Of a DNA stretch of 43,635 nucleotides, positions 27,737 to 38,607 are shown in pieces. How positions within the stretch are numbered: position 1 is the stretch's first letter; every line of letters begins with the position of its first letter. The position numbers and the translations under genes are program-made. The notes under the pieces were generated by a model. The model did not search any database. It was not told the DNA's origin and saw nothing but the letters and a program-made list of their open reading frames with translations. The stretch is from NCBI RefSeq assembly GCF_000775285.1, contig NZ_JJML01000063.1:1-43635 (forward strand). Reading direction: 5' to 3'. The DNA is from Neosynechococcus sphagnicola sy1 (lineage in GTDB: Bacteria > Cyanobacteriota > Cyanobacteriia > Neosynechococcales > Neosynechococcaceae).

Positions 27737-28872
27737 ATGGATGTGGTGATCACCGGCATTGGCCTGGTTTCAGCCCTGGGGAATCTGGAGCAGACGTGGG
27801 GGCAACTTTTGGCAGGGCGCACCGGCATTCAACGACGACAGCCTTTCCCAGAGTTGCCCTCTTTGCCCTTAGGATTGATTGATCAGATGCCCACACACTT
27901 AACGCCCCTGACTCAGCAGTTGCTTGAGGAGGCGCTCCAGGATGCAGGTCTGACACCCCCCGTTGCCCGACTGTGGGGTCGTCGTGGGCTCGAGTCGCCA
28001 CCATCAAGCCAAGTGGGAGTATTGGGCTCAACGGTTCCATCAGGGGGATTGGGAGTCAGCATTCAGTGGGCAATGGTTAGAAGCCCTCCCCCAAGCCACG
28101 GCCATGACGGTGGCGCATGGGATTGCCTCCACTGCTCCAGTGTTATCGCCGATGGCGGCGTGTGCAACGGGCCTGTGGGCGATCGCCCAAGGCTATGAAC
28201 TATTACAAACCCAGGTATGCCAGCGGGTAATTGTAGGGGCGATCGAAGCCCCGATCACGGCCCTGACCCTTGGAGGCTTTGCCCAGATGGGAGCCCTGGC
28301 TCAAACGGGAGCCTTTCCCTTCGATCGGAACCGCGAGGGTTTGGTCCTGGGCGAGGGGGGTAGCTCTTTTGGTTCTGGAAACCGCGACCCTCGCCAGCCG
28401 CCGTCAGGCTCCGATCTACGGACGGATTCTCGGGTTTGGTCTGACCAATGATGCCAGGTACTTGAATGCCCCGGAACCCCAATATGCCAGTGCCCACCGG
28501 GCGATCGCCGACTGTCTCCAGCGCAGTGGGCTGGCGGCGACGGCGGTGGATTATCTCCATCTCCACGGCACTGCCACCCTTCTCAATGACCGGATGGAAG
28601 CCGATCTCGTCCGTCAGCAGTTTCCCGATGCCTGGATCAGTTCCACTAAGGGGGCAACGGGGCATACCTTAGGAGCCTCTGGAGCCTTGGGGGTCGCCCT
28701 TTGTAGCATGGCACTCCAGCAACAGGAGCTTCCCCCCTGTGTAGGACTGACCAATCCTGAATTTAGCTTGAAGTTTGTCCGGACGGGACAGCAACACACT
28801 CTGCGGCATACCCTGTGCTTAAGCTTTGGCTTTGGTGGTCAAAACGCTGCGATCGCCCTCGGCCAGGGTTGA
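27737..28872 (+). CDS. Beta-ketoacyl-ACP synthase, FabF-like (two frameshifts)
   Basis: A condensing enzyme. Breaks at C6 27956-27961 and G6 28355-28360 are repaired by removing one base at each, giving TPPLPDCGVVVGSSRHH and LVLGEGVALLVLETATLASR. The catalytic Cys is in SPMAACATGLWAI, and the two His in LHLHGTATLLND and TKGATGHTLGASG; the C-terminal GFGGQNAAIAL is intact. The repaired 377 residues are shorter than FabF (about 415), so it may be the second cyanobacterial KAS rather than the main elongation enzyme. It ends 2 bp from ycf4 on the other strand. Confidence 0.87.
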
Positions 28873-28874
28873 AC

Positions 28875-29441
28875 CTAAAGCCCTTCCAAGGGGACTCCTA
28901 AAAATCGAGCCAGCTCCGCCCCTTGGTTTTCTAAGACGGAGAGTGGCAGGGGCTGTCCCACCCGTGTTAGGAGAATCTCCCGCTTCCCCTTCAGCCGCAA
29001 ATACAAAGCGCGGCGGGGGCTGATACCTTCCTTCAGATCAACCCGGATCGCTTGGGCATCGGTGAGGGGACACTCAATCGCGATCCGTCGATTTTTACCC
29101 AGAAACCCCCAACGGAAAATGCAAATCTTGCCCGTCTGACGATTGAACTCATTGTAGCCACCGCCTACATCCAGGATCGCTACCCCCCACTGATACAGTC
29201 CCAGGAGGATTCCCGCAACCCCATAGAAACCCATGGCCAGTCCCTGGGGCACAAAGATCAATTGGGTGGGGTCTGCAAATGGCAGCAAATTGACCCGGTA
29301 ATAGCTGGACAAGCTCGCTAGCAAAAAGCCAGCACCCCCCAGCAACGTAACCGTCGCCCACCAGTAGTTACTGAGCCGCCGTGAACCCAGAACCGTTTGG
29401 TGAAGCATCTGATCATTCGTGGATGTAGTGGTTGCAGCCAT
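28875..29441 (-). CDS. ycf4: Photosystem I assembly protein Ycf4
   Basis: A 188-residue thylakoid membrane protein that helps assemble photosystem I. It has two membrane spans in the first 80 residues (YWWATVTLLGGAGFLLASLS and a second near LGLYQWGVAI) and the Ycf4 signature FRWGFLGKNRRI. It is divergent from psbD, a common cyanobacterial arrangement. Confidence 0.95.
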   Translation of the reverse strand: MAATTTSTNDQMLHQTVLGSRRLSNYWWATVTLLGGAGFLLASLSSYYRVNLLPFADPTQLIFVPQGLAMGFYGVAGILLGLYQWGVAILDVGGGYNEFNRQTGKICIFRWGFLGKNRRIAIECPLTDAQAIRVDLKEGISPRRALYLRLKGKREILLTRVGQPLPLSVLENQGAELARFLGVPLEGL

Positions 29442-29816
29442 AGAGATAAATTAGAATTCTGAGAGAACAGATATCGAATTGTAAAATTTTCCCCATCCAT
29501 TATTATAGAGTTGTCGCTGGAGAGTCCATTCTCTAGGGACTAAAGGGATGAGGTGGAGGGGTCTGCTAAAGTATAACGAATGTGATACTTTAAGAAAAAT
29601 TAAGCAGCCTTGGGTTGATCTTGCAGCCTGTGGTGCTTAGCGGACGAACAGCTTCTTTGAGAATCACGACTGTCAACAAACTGAGTATTTACACTCAATC
29701 AAGACAGTTAGTAATTGTTCAGAGTTGTCAACTCGTATTAAGGTTGAAATAATCTGAACTAATTTCTTTACGCCTCTACTTCAGGTTTCGCAATTTTATT
29801 GAGAGGGTTTTAATCC
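29442..29816. promoter_or_regulatory. Divergent ycf4 / psbD control region
   Basis: The 375 bp contain no gene. A perfect 8 bp inverted repeat, TAAAGTAT (29568-29575) and ATACTTTA (29586-29593) with a 10 nt spacer, could be an operator shared by both genes or a psbD leader element. GAGAGGG near 29800-29806 is the likely psbD ribosome binding site. Confidence 0.5.
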
Positions 29817-30875
29817 ATGACCATAGCAGTAGGGCGCGTACAGTCAAGTCGGGGATGGTTCGACATCCTGGACGACTGGCTGAAACGCGATCGCTTCGTG
29901 TTCATTGGGTGGTCAGGGTTGCTGCTGTTTCCCTGCGCCTTTTTGGCGGTTGGCGGCTGGATGACCGGCACCACCTTTGTCAGTTCTTGGTACAGCCACG
30001 GGCTAGCTAGCTCCTACCTGGAAGGCTGTAACTTTTTGACCGTTGCGGTTTCGACTCCCCCCAACAGTTTGGGACACTCCCTACTGTTGCTGTGGGGTCC
30101 AGAAGCCCAAGGTGACTTCACCCGCTGGTGTCAGCTGGGAGGGCTGTGGACATTCCTCGCCTTGCACGGAGCCTTTGGGTTGATTGGGTTCATGCTGCGG
30201 CAGTTTGAGATTGCCCGCTTGGTCGGGATTCGTCCTTACAACGCCTTGGCTTTTTCGGGGCCGATTGCGGTGTTTGTTTCGGTGTTTTTGATGTACCCCT
30301 TGGGTCAGTCGGGGTGGTTTTTTGCCCCCAGTTTTGGCGTGGCAGCAATTTTCCGCTTTTTATTGTTTCTGCAAGGGTTCCACAACTGGACGCTGAATCC
30401 ATTCCACATGATGGGCGTTGCCGGGATTTTAGGGGGAGCGTTGCTCTGTGCCATTCATGGTGCCACCGTCGAGAACACCTTGTTCCAGGATGGGGACAAG
30501 GCGAACACCTTCCGAGCTTTTAATCCCACCCAAGCGGAAGAGACCTATTCCATGGTGACGGCCAATCGGTTTTGGTCTCAGATTTTTGGGATTGCGTTTT
30601 CCAACAAGCGCTGGCTGCACTTTTTCATGTTGTTTGTGCCAGTGATGGGCTTGTGGATGAGTTCGGTTGGGATTGTCGGCTTGGCATTGAATCTGCGAGC
30701 CTATGATTTTGTCTCCCAGGAGCTTCGGGCGGCTGAAGACCCTGAGTTTGAGACCTTCTACACCAAGAACATTCTGCTGAATGAGGGGATTCGTGCCTGG
30801 ATGGCTCCTCAAGATCAGCCCCATGAACAATTTGTCTTCCCTGAAGAGGTACTGCCCCGTGGAAACGCCCTTTAA
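29817..30875 (+). CDS. psbD: Photosystem II reaction centre protein D2
   Basis: The 352-residue D2 protein, which with D1 binds P680, QA and the tyrosine D pathway. It has five membrane spans, a conserved start ([20 protein letters not shown]), the [11 protein letters not shown] segment, quinone/iron-site region [20 protein letters not shown] and the conserved end [14 protein letters not shown]. It overlaps psbC by 17 bp, as is usual. Confidence 0.98.
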   Translation: MTIAVGRVQSSRGWFDILDDWLKRDRFVFIGWSGLLLFPCAFLAVGGWMTGTTFVSSWYSHGLASSYLEGCNFLTVAVSTPPNSLGHSLLLLWGPEAQGDFTRWCQLGGLWTFLALHGAFGLIGFMLRQFEIARLVGIRPYNALAFSGPIAVFVSVFLMYPLGQSGWFFAPSFGVAAIFRFLLFLQGFHNWTLNPFHMMGVAGILGGALLCAIHGATVENTLFQDGDKANTFRAFNPTQAEETYSMVTANRFWSQIFGIAFSNKRWLHFFMLFVPVMGLWMSSVGIVGLALNLRAYDFVSQELRAAEDPEFETFYTKNILLNEGIRAWMAPQDQPHEQFVFPEEVLPRGNAL

Positions 30876-32247
30876 TAGTTCGCTGATGATGGGTGCTGGT
30901 CGCGACCTGGAATCCTCTGGATTCGCTTGGTGGGCTGGTAATGCCCGTCTGATTAATCTCTCTGGCAAGTTGCTGGGTGCCCATGTCGCCCATGCGGGTC
31001 TGATTGTCTTCTGGGCTGGAGCTATGACCTTATTTGAGGTGGCTCACTTTGTGCCCGAGAAGCCAATGTATGAGCAGGGCTTGATCCTGCTGCCTCACTT
31101 AGCAACCTTGGGCTGGGGTGTTGGCCCTGGTGGTGAGGTCATAGATATCTTCCCCTACTTTGTTGTTGGGGTGCTGCACCTGATTTCGTCTGCAGTGTTA
31201 GGGCTGGGTGGCATCTACCACGCCGTTCGCGGCCCTGAAGTACTAGAAGCGTACTCCTCTTTCTTCGGCTATGACTGGAAGGATAAGAACAAGATGACCA
31301 CCATCTTGGGCTTTCACCTGATTGTCCTAGGGTGTGGGGCACTCCTACTGGTGCTGAAGGCCATGTTCTTCGGCGGCGTTTATGATACCTGGGCTCCCGG
31401 TGGTGGTGATGTGCGGGTGATTACGAATCCGACCCTGAATCCTGCGGTGATCTTTGGCTATCTGGTGAAGTCTCCCTTTGGGGGTGAAGGCTGGCTAGTC
31501 AGCGTCAACAACATGGAAGATGTGATTGGTGGTCACATCTGGATTGGCTTTACCTGCATCGCGGGAGGTATCTGGCACGTCTTGACCAAACCCTTTGCCT
31601 GGTCACGTCGGGCTTCCATCTGGTCTGGTGAGGCTTATTTGTCTTACAGTCTCGGGGCGCTCTCTCTGATGGCGTTTATCGCTACCTGCTTTGTCTGGTT
31701 CAATAACACCGTCTATCCCAGCGAATTCTATGGTCCCACAGGCCCTGAGGCCTCTCAAGCTCAGGCCATGACCTTCCTCGTTCGTGACCAACGGTTGGGT
31801 GCGAACATCGGTTCGGCGCAAGGACCGACAGGTTTGGGTAAATATCTCATGCGTTCCCCCAGTGGCGAAATCATCTTTGGTGGTGAAACCATGCGCTTCT
31901 GGGATTTCCAAGGCCCCTGGCTAGAGCCACTACGTGGTCCCAACGGTCTGGATTTGAACAAGCTGAAGAATGATATTCAACCCTGGCAAGCTCGTCGTGC
32001 TGCTGAATACATGACCCATGCTCCCCTGGGATCGATAAATTCCGTAGGTGGAGTGATCACGGAAGTCAATGCGTTTAACTACGTGTCTCCCCGTGCCTGG
32101 TTGGCTGCGTCTCATTTTATCCTAGGCTTTTTCTTCCTTGTAGGTCATCTCTGGCATGCAGGTCGTGCCCGAGCTGCCGCCGCTGGATTTGAGAAGGGTA
32201 TTGATCGGGAAACTGAGCCCGTATTATCGATGCCTGACCTCGACTAG
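30859..32247 (+). CDS. psbC: Photosystem II CP43 chlorophyll-binding protein
   Basis: The PSII inner antenna that also contributes ligands to the Mn4CaO5 cluster through the large lumenal loop ([20 protein letters not shown] holds the conserved Glu and Arg region). The protein is 462 residues with six spans. I place the start at GTG 30859 ([16 protein letters not shown]), inside psbD; an ATG-initiated frame from 30781 would add 26 residues translated from psbD. The overlap and GTG start match other cyanobacteria. A terminator follows. Confidence 0.97.
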   Translation: METPFNSSLMMGAGRDLESSGFAWWAGNARLINLSGKLLGAHVAHAGLIVFWAGAMTLFEVAHFVPEKPMYEQGLILLPHLATLGWGVGPGGEVIDIFPYFVVGVLHLISSAVLGLGGIYHAVRGPEVLEAYSSFFGYDWKDKNKMTTILGFHLIVLGCGALLLVLKAMFFGGVYDTWAPGGGDVRVITNPTLNPAVIFGYLVKSPFGGEGWLVSVNNMEDVIGGHIWIGFTCIAGGIWHVLTKPFAWSRRASIWSGEAYLSYSLGALSLMAFIATCFVWFNNTVYPSEFYGPTGPEASQAQAMTFLVRDQRLGANIGSAQGPTGLGKYLMRSPSGEIIFGGETMRFWDFQGPWLEPLRGPNGLDLNKLKNDIQPWQARRAAEYMTHAPLGSINSVGGVITEVNAFNYVSPRAWLAASHFILGFFFLVGHLWHAGRARAAAAGFEKGIDRETEPVLSMPDLD

Positions 32248-32297
32248 TCCTCTTCCAGCGTTGAGTGAATGAATCAAGGCTTGATAAAATGGAAGTC

Positions 32298-32324
32298 TTT
32301 TTGAGGGTGTTCAGCCCTCAAAAA
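32298..32324. other. AT-rich inverted repeat after psbC
   Basis: TTTTTGAGGG (32298-32307) pairs perfectly with CCCTCAAAAA (32315-32324) around a seven-base loop. The arms end in A on both strands, so no U-tract follows and it is not a classic terminator. It may protect the psbC 3' end. Confidence 0.45.
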
Positions 32325-32355
32325 AATCAGAAATTATGGTTGAGTCAATAGATTG

Positions 32356-32383
32356 GCTCCTGTGAACTCACAGGAGCTTTTTT
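32356..32383 (+). terminator. Rho-independent terminator of psbD-psbC
   Basis: GCTCCTGTGA (32356-32365) and TCACAGGAGC (32368-32377) form a 10 bp stem followed by six T (32378-32383). It overlaps the last codons of the convergent histidine kinase gene. Confidence 0.88.
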
Positions 32384-35300
32384 GATGGGGGCTGTCGGGG
32401 CAATATCAGGGTGAAGCAGGTTTTCTGAGGATCGCTGGTTGTCTGAATCCGACCCCCTAAATGCTCAACTAACTTTTTGACGAGAGCCAACCCTAGGCCG
32501 GTGCCCCCATGTTTCCAGGGGTCAATATCAGGAATGCGGTAGAACTTATCAAAGATGCGGGTGAGTTTATCGGCGGGGATCTGTACCCCAGAATTACTGA
32601 TCTGGAGTTGGAGTTCGTCAGGTTCCACTAGCACGTTCAAGGTAATGATGCCCTCTGCCGGAGTATATTTCCAAGCGTTATAGAGGACTTCTGTAATCAC
32701 CCGTTCCAGGCTAACCCGATCAGAAATTAAGGGCGGTGTTGTCTCCGGAATTTGGATCACTAGGCGCTGTTGGCTATTTTGAATCCGTTGCTCAAAGGGT
32801 TCGATCAGATGGGGTAGCCAATGTTGCAGTTGAATTGTGACGAGATCTAAGGGTAGGATGTCGGCCTCAAGGTGTTGCAGGTCAAGGAGATCGTTGATCA
32901 GGCGCATTTCACGATCGCACTCTTGATGGAGAATTCGCAGATAGCTAGCCATGCGATCTCGGGGGGGGTAGTCTCTGGCTCAGAAGCTGCTGGGAGCAAT
33001 CCCTGTTGCTGCAATCCAATCTCTACCATCTGGACTGCCATTTTGATGCTGGCGATGGGGGTGCGTAACTCATGGGAGACGGTACTGAGAAAATCGTCCT
33101 TGAGACGATTGAGTTTTTCTAACTCCGCTACCTGAGATTGAGCGGCCTGATAGAGACGTGCCTGACGAATTGCGATCGCGCACTGATTGGCAATTTGCCG
33201 CACCAGTCGTTGCTCGATGCCATCGAAGGTGGCACCAGCTGCTCTGACTAACCAGAGATCCCCTAATACCTCTTGATCAACGGTGTGTGGCGTTGTGTGT
33301 TCCAGGAAGATGGGACACACGAGCATCGTCACCTGGCTCTCCCTGGCGGAGGGCATTCGGGATGAAAACTGGAAATCCTGGGCTTGCAGGAGTTGAGGGT
33401 AGATTTCAGGGAACAGGGACATCTGTAAGACCTGCCCCCGTTGCGTCCAGCCAGCAAGGGTATGCTCATAATAGACGCTAGCAGTCTGCTGTTCGAGATC
33501 GTAGAGAGAGGCGTTACAGCAATCAACCCCCAAGACCTGCACCAGCTCCTGTACCGCAGTTTGTAAGATCTGCCCCTCATCCAAACTCCCCCGCACCCGA
33601 TCGGTAATCCGCTTCATGGCCGCCTCGAAGTCTAGGGATTGCTGTAATTGCTGGGTGCGCTCCCACACCTGACTTTCGAGGTTAGCATTCAGCTGCCGCA
33701 CCTGCTGATAGAGTTGGGATTGTTCAATGGCAATTCCGACCTGTAGGGCTAGCTGTTGCAGCAACTCGATTTCCCAGGGTTGCCACCGTCGGGCTTGGGC
33801 ACAGTGTTGGGCAGCGAGCAAGCCCCAAAGTTTTTCACCCTGCAAAATGGGAATCACTAAGTTGGCTCGAACCTGAAACGGCTGCAACAGCTCTAAATAG
33901 CAAGGAGCCAACCCCGCTGTATGGATATCTTCAATGGCCTGGACTTGTCCCTGGGTATAGCGCTGGATGCAAGATTCAACGATCAGGCAGGGATCGTAAA
34001 TGTGCTCCCCCAGCAGCGATCGCCAGTCGGAGCCAACGGACTCCACGGTCACAGTGCCACTCCAGTCCGGTTCAAATTGATAAATAATCACTCGGTCGGT
34101 CTGGAGAAACTGCCGAACTTCTGTGACTGTGGTTTTGAGGACTGCTTCCAGATCCAGGGACCGGCGAATCCGTTGGGCGATCGCTGCCATCAGCCGCTCC
34201 CGCTCGGTCTGATTTTGTAGCACTGTTTCCATTTGCTGTCGTTCCACGGCCAAGGAAATCGCTGCTGCCGCGGCCTTGAGTAAATCGACTTCCGCCGAGT
34301 CCCAGGCCCGCGCCTCTTCGCAGTTGTCAAAGCCGATGAAGCCAAAAAACTCCCCATTGACCACTAGGGGCAGCATCAACACCGACAGAATCCCGAGGGG
34401 AACCAGCATTGGAGCCTCGGATTCAGGAAAATCTGCTACGATGCCAGCAATAATCTCACCCCGCGAAAAACGTCGCTAACCAACGGGGCACCAGGGCATA
34501 GGAGAGGTTTTGGTACAGAGGGTTGTGAAGTTCGGGTTGAATACCCTCGGCACACCATTCAGCCCGTTGACTGGTCAGCAGTTCTCCAGCCTGATTCCAG
34601 TGATTCTCGAACAGGTAAGTGCGACTGGCAAGGGCAGCCTGTCCCAGGGATGCTAGCACTTGTTGGTAAAAGCTATCGCGTCCATGAACGCTCAATAACT
34701 GTTGCTGAATCTCAACCAACGCCGAAAGATAGCGTCCCCGATTCGATGAAACTGTTTCAATTCGCTGGTGTTCGGTGACATCTTGGGCAATGACTACTCT
34801 GGCAGCTCGACCCAACCATTGCATCGGCTGAGATGTGATCCTGACATCCAGTAGCGCCCCATCTTTCTGGCGATGCAGCCATACTCCGCTGGACTGGGAG
34901 AACTGGGGGGATTGATTCTGGATCGATGCCAGCAGTTTGGGAATCTCCTGAGGGGGACGGATATCCGCGATAGTCATGGAGAGGAACTCTGCCTGGGAAT
35001 AACCATACAGCGTCACGGCTGCCTGATTAACCGCCAAAAATGCCAGTGTTTCTAGGTCATAGATCCACATGGGATTGGGGTTTTGCTCAAACAAAAGGCG
35101 ATGGTACTGACTCAAATCCTCAGGGGAGCTGGAGTACGGTTGAAGGTGCTGTTTTGACTCAGATGCCAAGGGATTCGCCTCAACCGCTGGTGGTTTTTGA
35201 GCGGTAATCTCCTGAAAGACGAGCAGGTGGCGATGGGGCTGCACCTGGGGAAGGGATTGGACAAGAATTTGGTGAGCCGCCTGATCGGGGAGCTGGAATT

Positions 35301-35577
35301 CAAACTCCCCTACCCAGGGTACTTGCCAGACATGATCCGCTGGGTGGATCAGATGGGGATGCAGCAGATCTGAGAGGGCATAGCCCCGCAGGGTCTCCGG
35401 CGTCAGGTGGAAGAGCACGCAAGCGGCTAGGTTGGCATCTAAACATTCCCCTGCGTCATTGACAAGCAGGACGGCCTCCGATGCCACATTAAAGAATGCC
35501 CGGAGCTCCTCCTCACTGGCTGATGGGGGCTGATGCACCTTCAGATCTATCCTCTGGGAATGCTGGTTCGACCCCAC
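32368..35577 (-). CDS. Hybrid-sensor-type histidine kinase PAS-PAS-GAF-GAF-GAF-HisKA-HATPase (two frame errors)
   Basis: About 1069 residues after repair, from GTG 35577. Two PAS domains (about 25-120, 160-275) are followed by three GAF domains, then HisKA (STVSHELRTPIASIK, with the phospho-accepting His) and HATPase_c (N-box EVLYNAWKYTPAEG, G2 GGTGLGLALVKKL). The second GAF resembles bilin-binding GAFs (DPCL and PCYLELL). Breaks: A5 at 34466-34470 (remove one: ATFSRGEIIAGIVADF) and G8 at 32961-32968 (add one: TTPPRDRMASYLRIL). No receiver domain or nearby response regulator is seen. No membrane span, so it is cytosolic. Confidence 0.88.
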
Positions 35578-35713
35578 TCTGGGGTTGCAGACAGCAACGT
35601 CTGACCTGATTAGTGATCATATAACCATCAGGGAGGGATTTTCCTTGCGTAAATCCCCGGAATCTCTACCGGAAAATCGGTTTTTTGTCCCTGAAATCCC
35701 CCAGATCTTAATG

Positions 35714-36340
35714 TTAGTCTCGACACTCCCTAGCCCATCGCTCGGGAGATCGGTGGGCAAGTTGGTGCCGGAGTTGCTGTAGTTCCTCAACTCCCAGCGA
35801 TCGCCATTGCCCAGGAAGGAGGCCAGAGATGGACAGCGTAGCGATCGCCACTCGTACCAGACGGAGGGTGGGAAATCCTACCGCTGCGGTCATCCGCCGG
35901 ACTTGGCGATTGCGGCCTTCCGTCAGGATCATCTCTAGCCAGGCAGTGGGGATCTGTTGGCGATAGCGAATCGGGGGATCCCGCTCGGCCAGGGTCGGCT
36001 CTGGGGAGAGCAGCCGTACCTGAGCCGGACGGGTGGGAGTGCCTTGAATCTCCACCCCCTGGGCTAGTTGAGCCAAGGCTGCCCCATCGGGAATCCCCTC
36101 TACCTGCACCCAATAGGTGCGGGGATGGAAAAAACGCGGATCGCTGAGACGATGTTGCAGGCGGCCATCATTGGTTAACAGTAGCAGACCCTCGCTATCC
36201 CGATCTAACCGACCTACCGGGTAGACCCCCGGTACGGAAATGTAGTCCTTGAGGGTTTGGCGCTGGGTAGCCAGTTCCCCTGCATCCGTGAACTGGCTCA
36301 GGACGTTATAGGGTTTGTAAAACAGCAGGTACTGATACAT
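35714..36340 (-). CDS. RsuA/RluE-family rRNA pseudouridine synthase
   Basis: A 208-residue enzyme. Catalytic Asp in [18 protein letters not shown], and conserved start [14 protein letters not shown]. There is no N-terminal S4 domain, as in RluE (23S rRNA U2457 in E. coli) rather than RsuA or Rlu[21 protein letters not shown] is the family C-terminal motif. The exact target base is inferred from family membership only. It lies between the histidine kinase and the flavoprotein gene on the same strand. Confidence 0.88.
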   Translation of the reverse strand: MYQYLLFYKPYNVLSQFTDAGELATQRQTLKDYISVPGVYPVGRLDRDSEGLLLLTNDGRLQHRLSDPRFFHPRTYWVQVEGIPDGAALAQLAQGVEIQGTPTRPAQVRLLSPEPTLAERDPPIRYRQQIPTAWLEMILTEGRNRQVRRMTAAVGFPTLRLVRVAIATLSISGLLPGQWRSLGVEELQQLRHQLAHRSPERWARECRD

Positions 36341-36354
36341 TCAGAACTGCTTGA

Positions 36355-37490
36355 TCAAGACTTCTTGATGCCGGGGATCCAGTTGGTGCTGAGGCGCTTC
36401 AGCGCCCGCATCGCCACATCGGAATAGCGAACGTCACCACAGAGAATTTGTCCCATCCGCTGGGTGGCGGTGGGCCACTTAATGCCAATCTGGTAGCCAA
36501 TTCCAGGAAGGCGGTAAAACACCCCTGCCAGTCGCTGAGCCCAGATCATGTCACTCCCCCAGGAGGCTTGAATTGTCTGGGTGTAACGCGCCAGAGCTGC
36601 CCCATCTCCCCCCCAGGGCGTCGGCGATCGCCTCAGCCGCCTTGAGGCCACTAAAAATGGAGGGTCGAATTCCCTCGGCGGTGAAGGGGTCAACCACGCA
36701 AGCGGCTTCTCCCACCAGCAGGGCTTGTTGCGTATGCAAATTTTGGTTGCCATCCCAGAGACACAGGGGATGACCATACTGGCGCGTCGTTTTCAGATCA
36801 ATGCCAAACAGGGTGGCGTACTCGCTGAGAATGCCTTTGAAGTCCTGAGGCTCTCCTCCGCGAAAGGTGCCAATGCCAATGGAGTAGCCATCGGCTTTGG
36901 GGAAGTTCCAGATGTAGCCAGTTTTTCACCATGCCGAACTCAAAGTGGGCAATGTGAGCCTCGCTAACGGTTGCCGCTGCTTCGGCTTCTAAGGCACCGG
37001 CGAAGCGCCGTTTCCGCTCTTTAAACCCAAGCCATTTGGCCATGGTGCCCTTGGCACCATCAGCCCCCACAACATAACGACCCAGGACGGGCCCCGCCGC
37101 CGTTTCTACCTGCCAGTGATCCCCCAGGAATTGAATCCCCGTGACGGCGGTGCGATCGCGCAGTTCCGCCCCTTGTCCTTGGGCTTGCTGCACCAAAAAC
37201 TGGTCAAAAACATCTCGCCGTACCATCCACACCGGTTCTGATTCCAGTTGGGCTTGCACCGGGTCACCCATCTGCCAGGTGTAGCGAATCGTATCAACCT
37301 TGAGGGAAATCGCAGGGGAAAAGTCAAAATCAAACCACTGGGCAACTTGCGGGGATACCCCACCGCCACAGGGCTTATATCGGGGCAGGGACTCTTTCTC
37401 GAGAATCAAAACGGAGACCCCCCGTTTTGCCAGGTGATAGGCGACGGTTCCCCCCGCAGGGCCAGCCCCGACAACAATGCAGTCAAACAT
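36355..37490 (-). CDS. Geranylgeranyl-reductase-family FAD oxidoreductase (two frameshifts)
   Basis: An FAD monooxygenase-fold protein: VVGAGPAGGTVAYHLAKRG (FAD motif), YKPCGGGVSP, GADGAKGTMAKWLG and LVGEAACVVDPFTAEGI. It belongs to the geranylgeranyl reductase family, which reduces isoprenoid chains, but is not close to ChlP in its start or length (377 against about 407 residues), so I avoid the chlP symbol. Breaks: T5 36922-36926 and C7 36608-36614 (plus strand). Removing one base at each gives MVKTGYIWNFPKADGYSIG and ALGGDGAALARYTQTI. Confidence 0.82.
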
Positions 37491-37588
37491 AAAGCGCGTT
37501 TAGCGATGAGCTTGGAGGAACTTGCCAGAAGCGTTCGTTACAGCAGCTTTAAGAATACCTGAAAACCCATCGCTTTCCCTAGGAGGGT

Positions 37589-38578
37589 TTAGGAGTGAAT
37601 TTTGCCATCGGGCATGGTTGCCCCCTTGAGATCAGCCCCCAACAGATTGGCACTGCTCAATTCCGCGCGATAGAGATTGGCATTTTGTAACACCGCATCT
37701 CGCAGATCCGTTCTCGCAAGGTAGGCATTATTCAGGTTCGCTTCCGTCAAGTTTGCCTGACGGAAATCGGCGCGACTCAGATCGGCATGGGTAAGCTTGG
37801 CGCGTTTTAAGTTAGCCCGATTGAGGTTAGCACCGCTGAGGTTAGCACCTGGGAGGAAGGCATTCTCTAAATTGATGCCATTGAGATTTGCTTCTAGCAG
37901 CACCGCTCGTTCCAGCTTGGCATCGAACAAATTGGCAGATTGGAGTACCGCCCCTTGGAGATTGGCCTCGGTCAAAAATGCCCCCTGGAGATTGGCCTGA
38001 CTCAGTACCGCTCCTTGCAGATTTGCCCTTCGGAGATTGGCCTCAGTCAGGTTGGCTCCTTGGAGATTGGCACGATGGAGATTCGCTCCTTGCAGATTTG
38101 CCCCCCGCAGATCGGCATCTATGAGATTACTCGCCCTTAACATCACACAGATCTGGCGTTCTTCCCGCAAATTTGCTCCCCGTAAACAGGCCCCCCGCAG
38201 ATCGGCTCCATTGAGGTTGGCTCCCCGGAGATCGGCATCCATGAGATTGCAATCGAGTAACACCGCCAGGGTAATGTTGGCACCGTTGAGAATCGCCCCC
38301 TGCAAGCTGGCACCGTGGAGGTCGGCTTCCCTGAGATTGGTGTCTCGCAAATCTGCCTGATTCAGATTCGCCCCGCTGAGACGGGTATTGATCAACATCG
38401 CCCCCCGCAGCGTCGCTCGGTTCAGATAGGCCAAAACCAGATTAGCACTGCGTAAGTCAGCACCGCTCAAGTCAATTCCAATCAGATCGGCATGGTTGAG
38501 ATCGACTCCGCTCAACTTGGCATCGCTAAAGTTCACCTCACCGGCTGCATACCGAAGCAACAGTTCATTCGCATCCAT
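37589..38578 (-). CDS. Pentapeptide repeat protein
   Basis: 329 residues, almost entirely A(N/D)LXX repeats after a 15-residue start, which form a right-handed quadrilateral beta helix. About 50 or more repeats are visible, interrupted once near residue 140 by EERQICVMLRA. There is no signal peptide, so it is cytosolic or lumenal by another route. Such proteins are common in cyanobacteria and mostly of unknown function. The repeat makes the antisense strand open in several frames (37797-38360), which are not genes. Confidence 0.93.
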   Translation of the reverse strand: MDANELLLRYAAGEVNFSDAKLSGVDLNHADLIGIDLSGADLRSANLVLAYLNRATLRGAMLINTRLSGANLNQADLRDTNLREADLHGASLQGAILNGANITLAVLLDCNLMDADLRGANLNGADLRGACLRGANLREERQICVMLRASNLIDADLRGANLQGANLHRANLQGANLTEANLRRANLQGAVLSQANLQGAFLTEANLQGAVLQSANLFDAKLERAVLLEANLNGINLENAFLPGANLSGANLNRANLKRAKLTHADLSRADFRQANLTEANLNNAYLARTDLRDAVLQNANLYRAELSSANLLGADLKGATMPDGKIHS

Positions 38579-38607
38579 TGGCAGGATTGGGGAGCTAGGG
38601 AGTTGGA

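Noticed and set aside
29817-32247. psbD-psbC as far-red-light paralogues
   Set aside because: Sequences such as [10 protein letters not shown] and [11 protein letters not shown] also occur in ordinary D2 proteins, and there is no far-red cluster (rfpABC, other paralogues) nearby.
36355-37490. Assignment of the flavoprotein as ChlP
   Set aside because: The N-terminus and length do not match cyanobacterial ChlP; only the wider geranylgeranyl reductase family is supported.
37797-38360. Open plus-strand frames opposite the pentapeptide repeat gene
   Set aside because: They arise from the repeated codons of the antisense gene and have no independent features.
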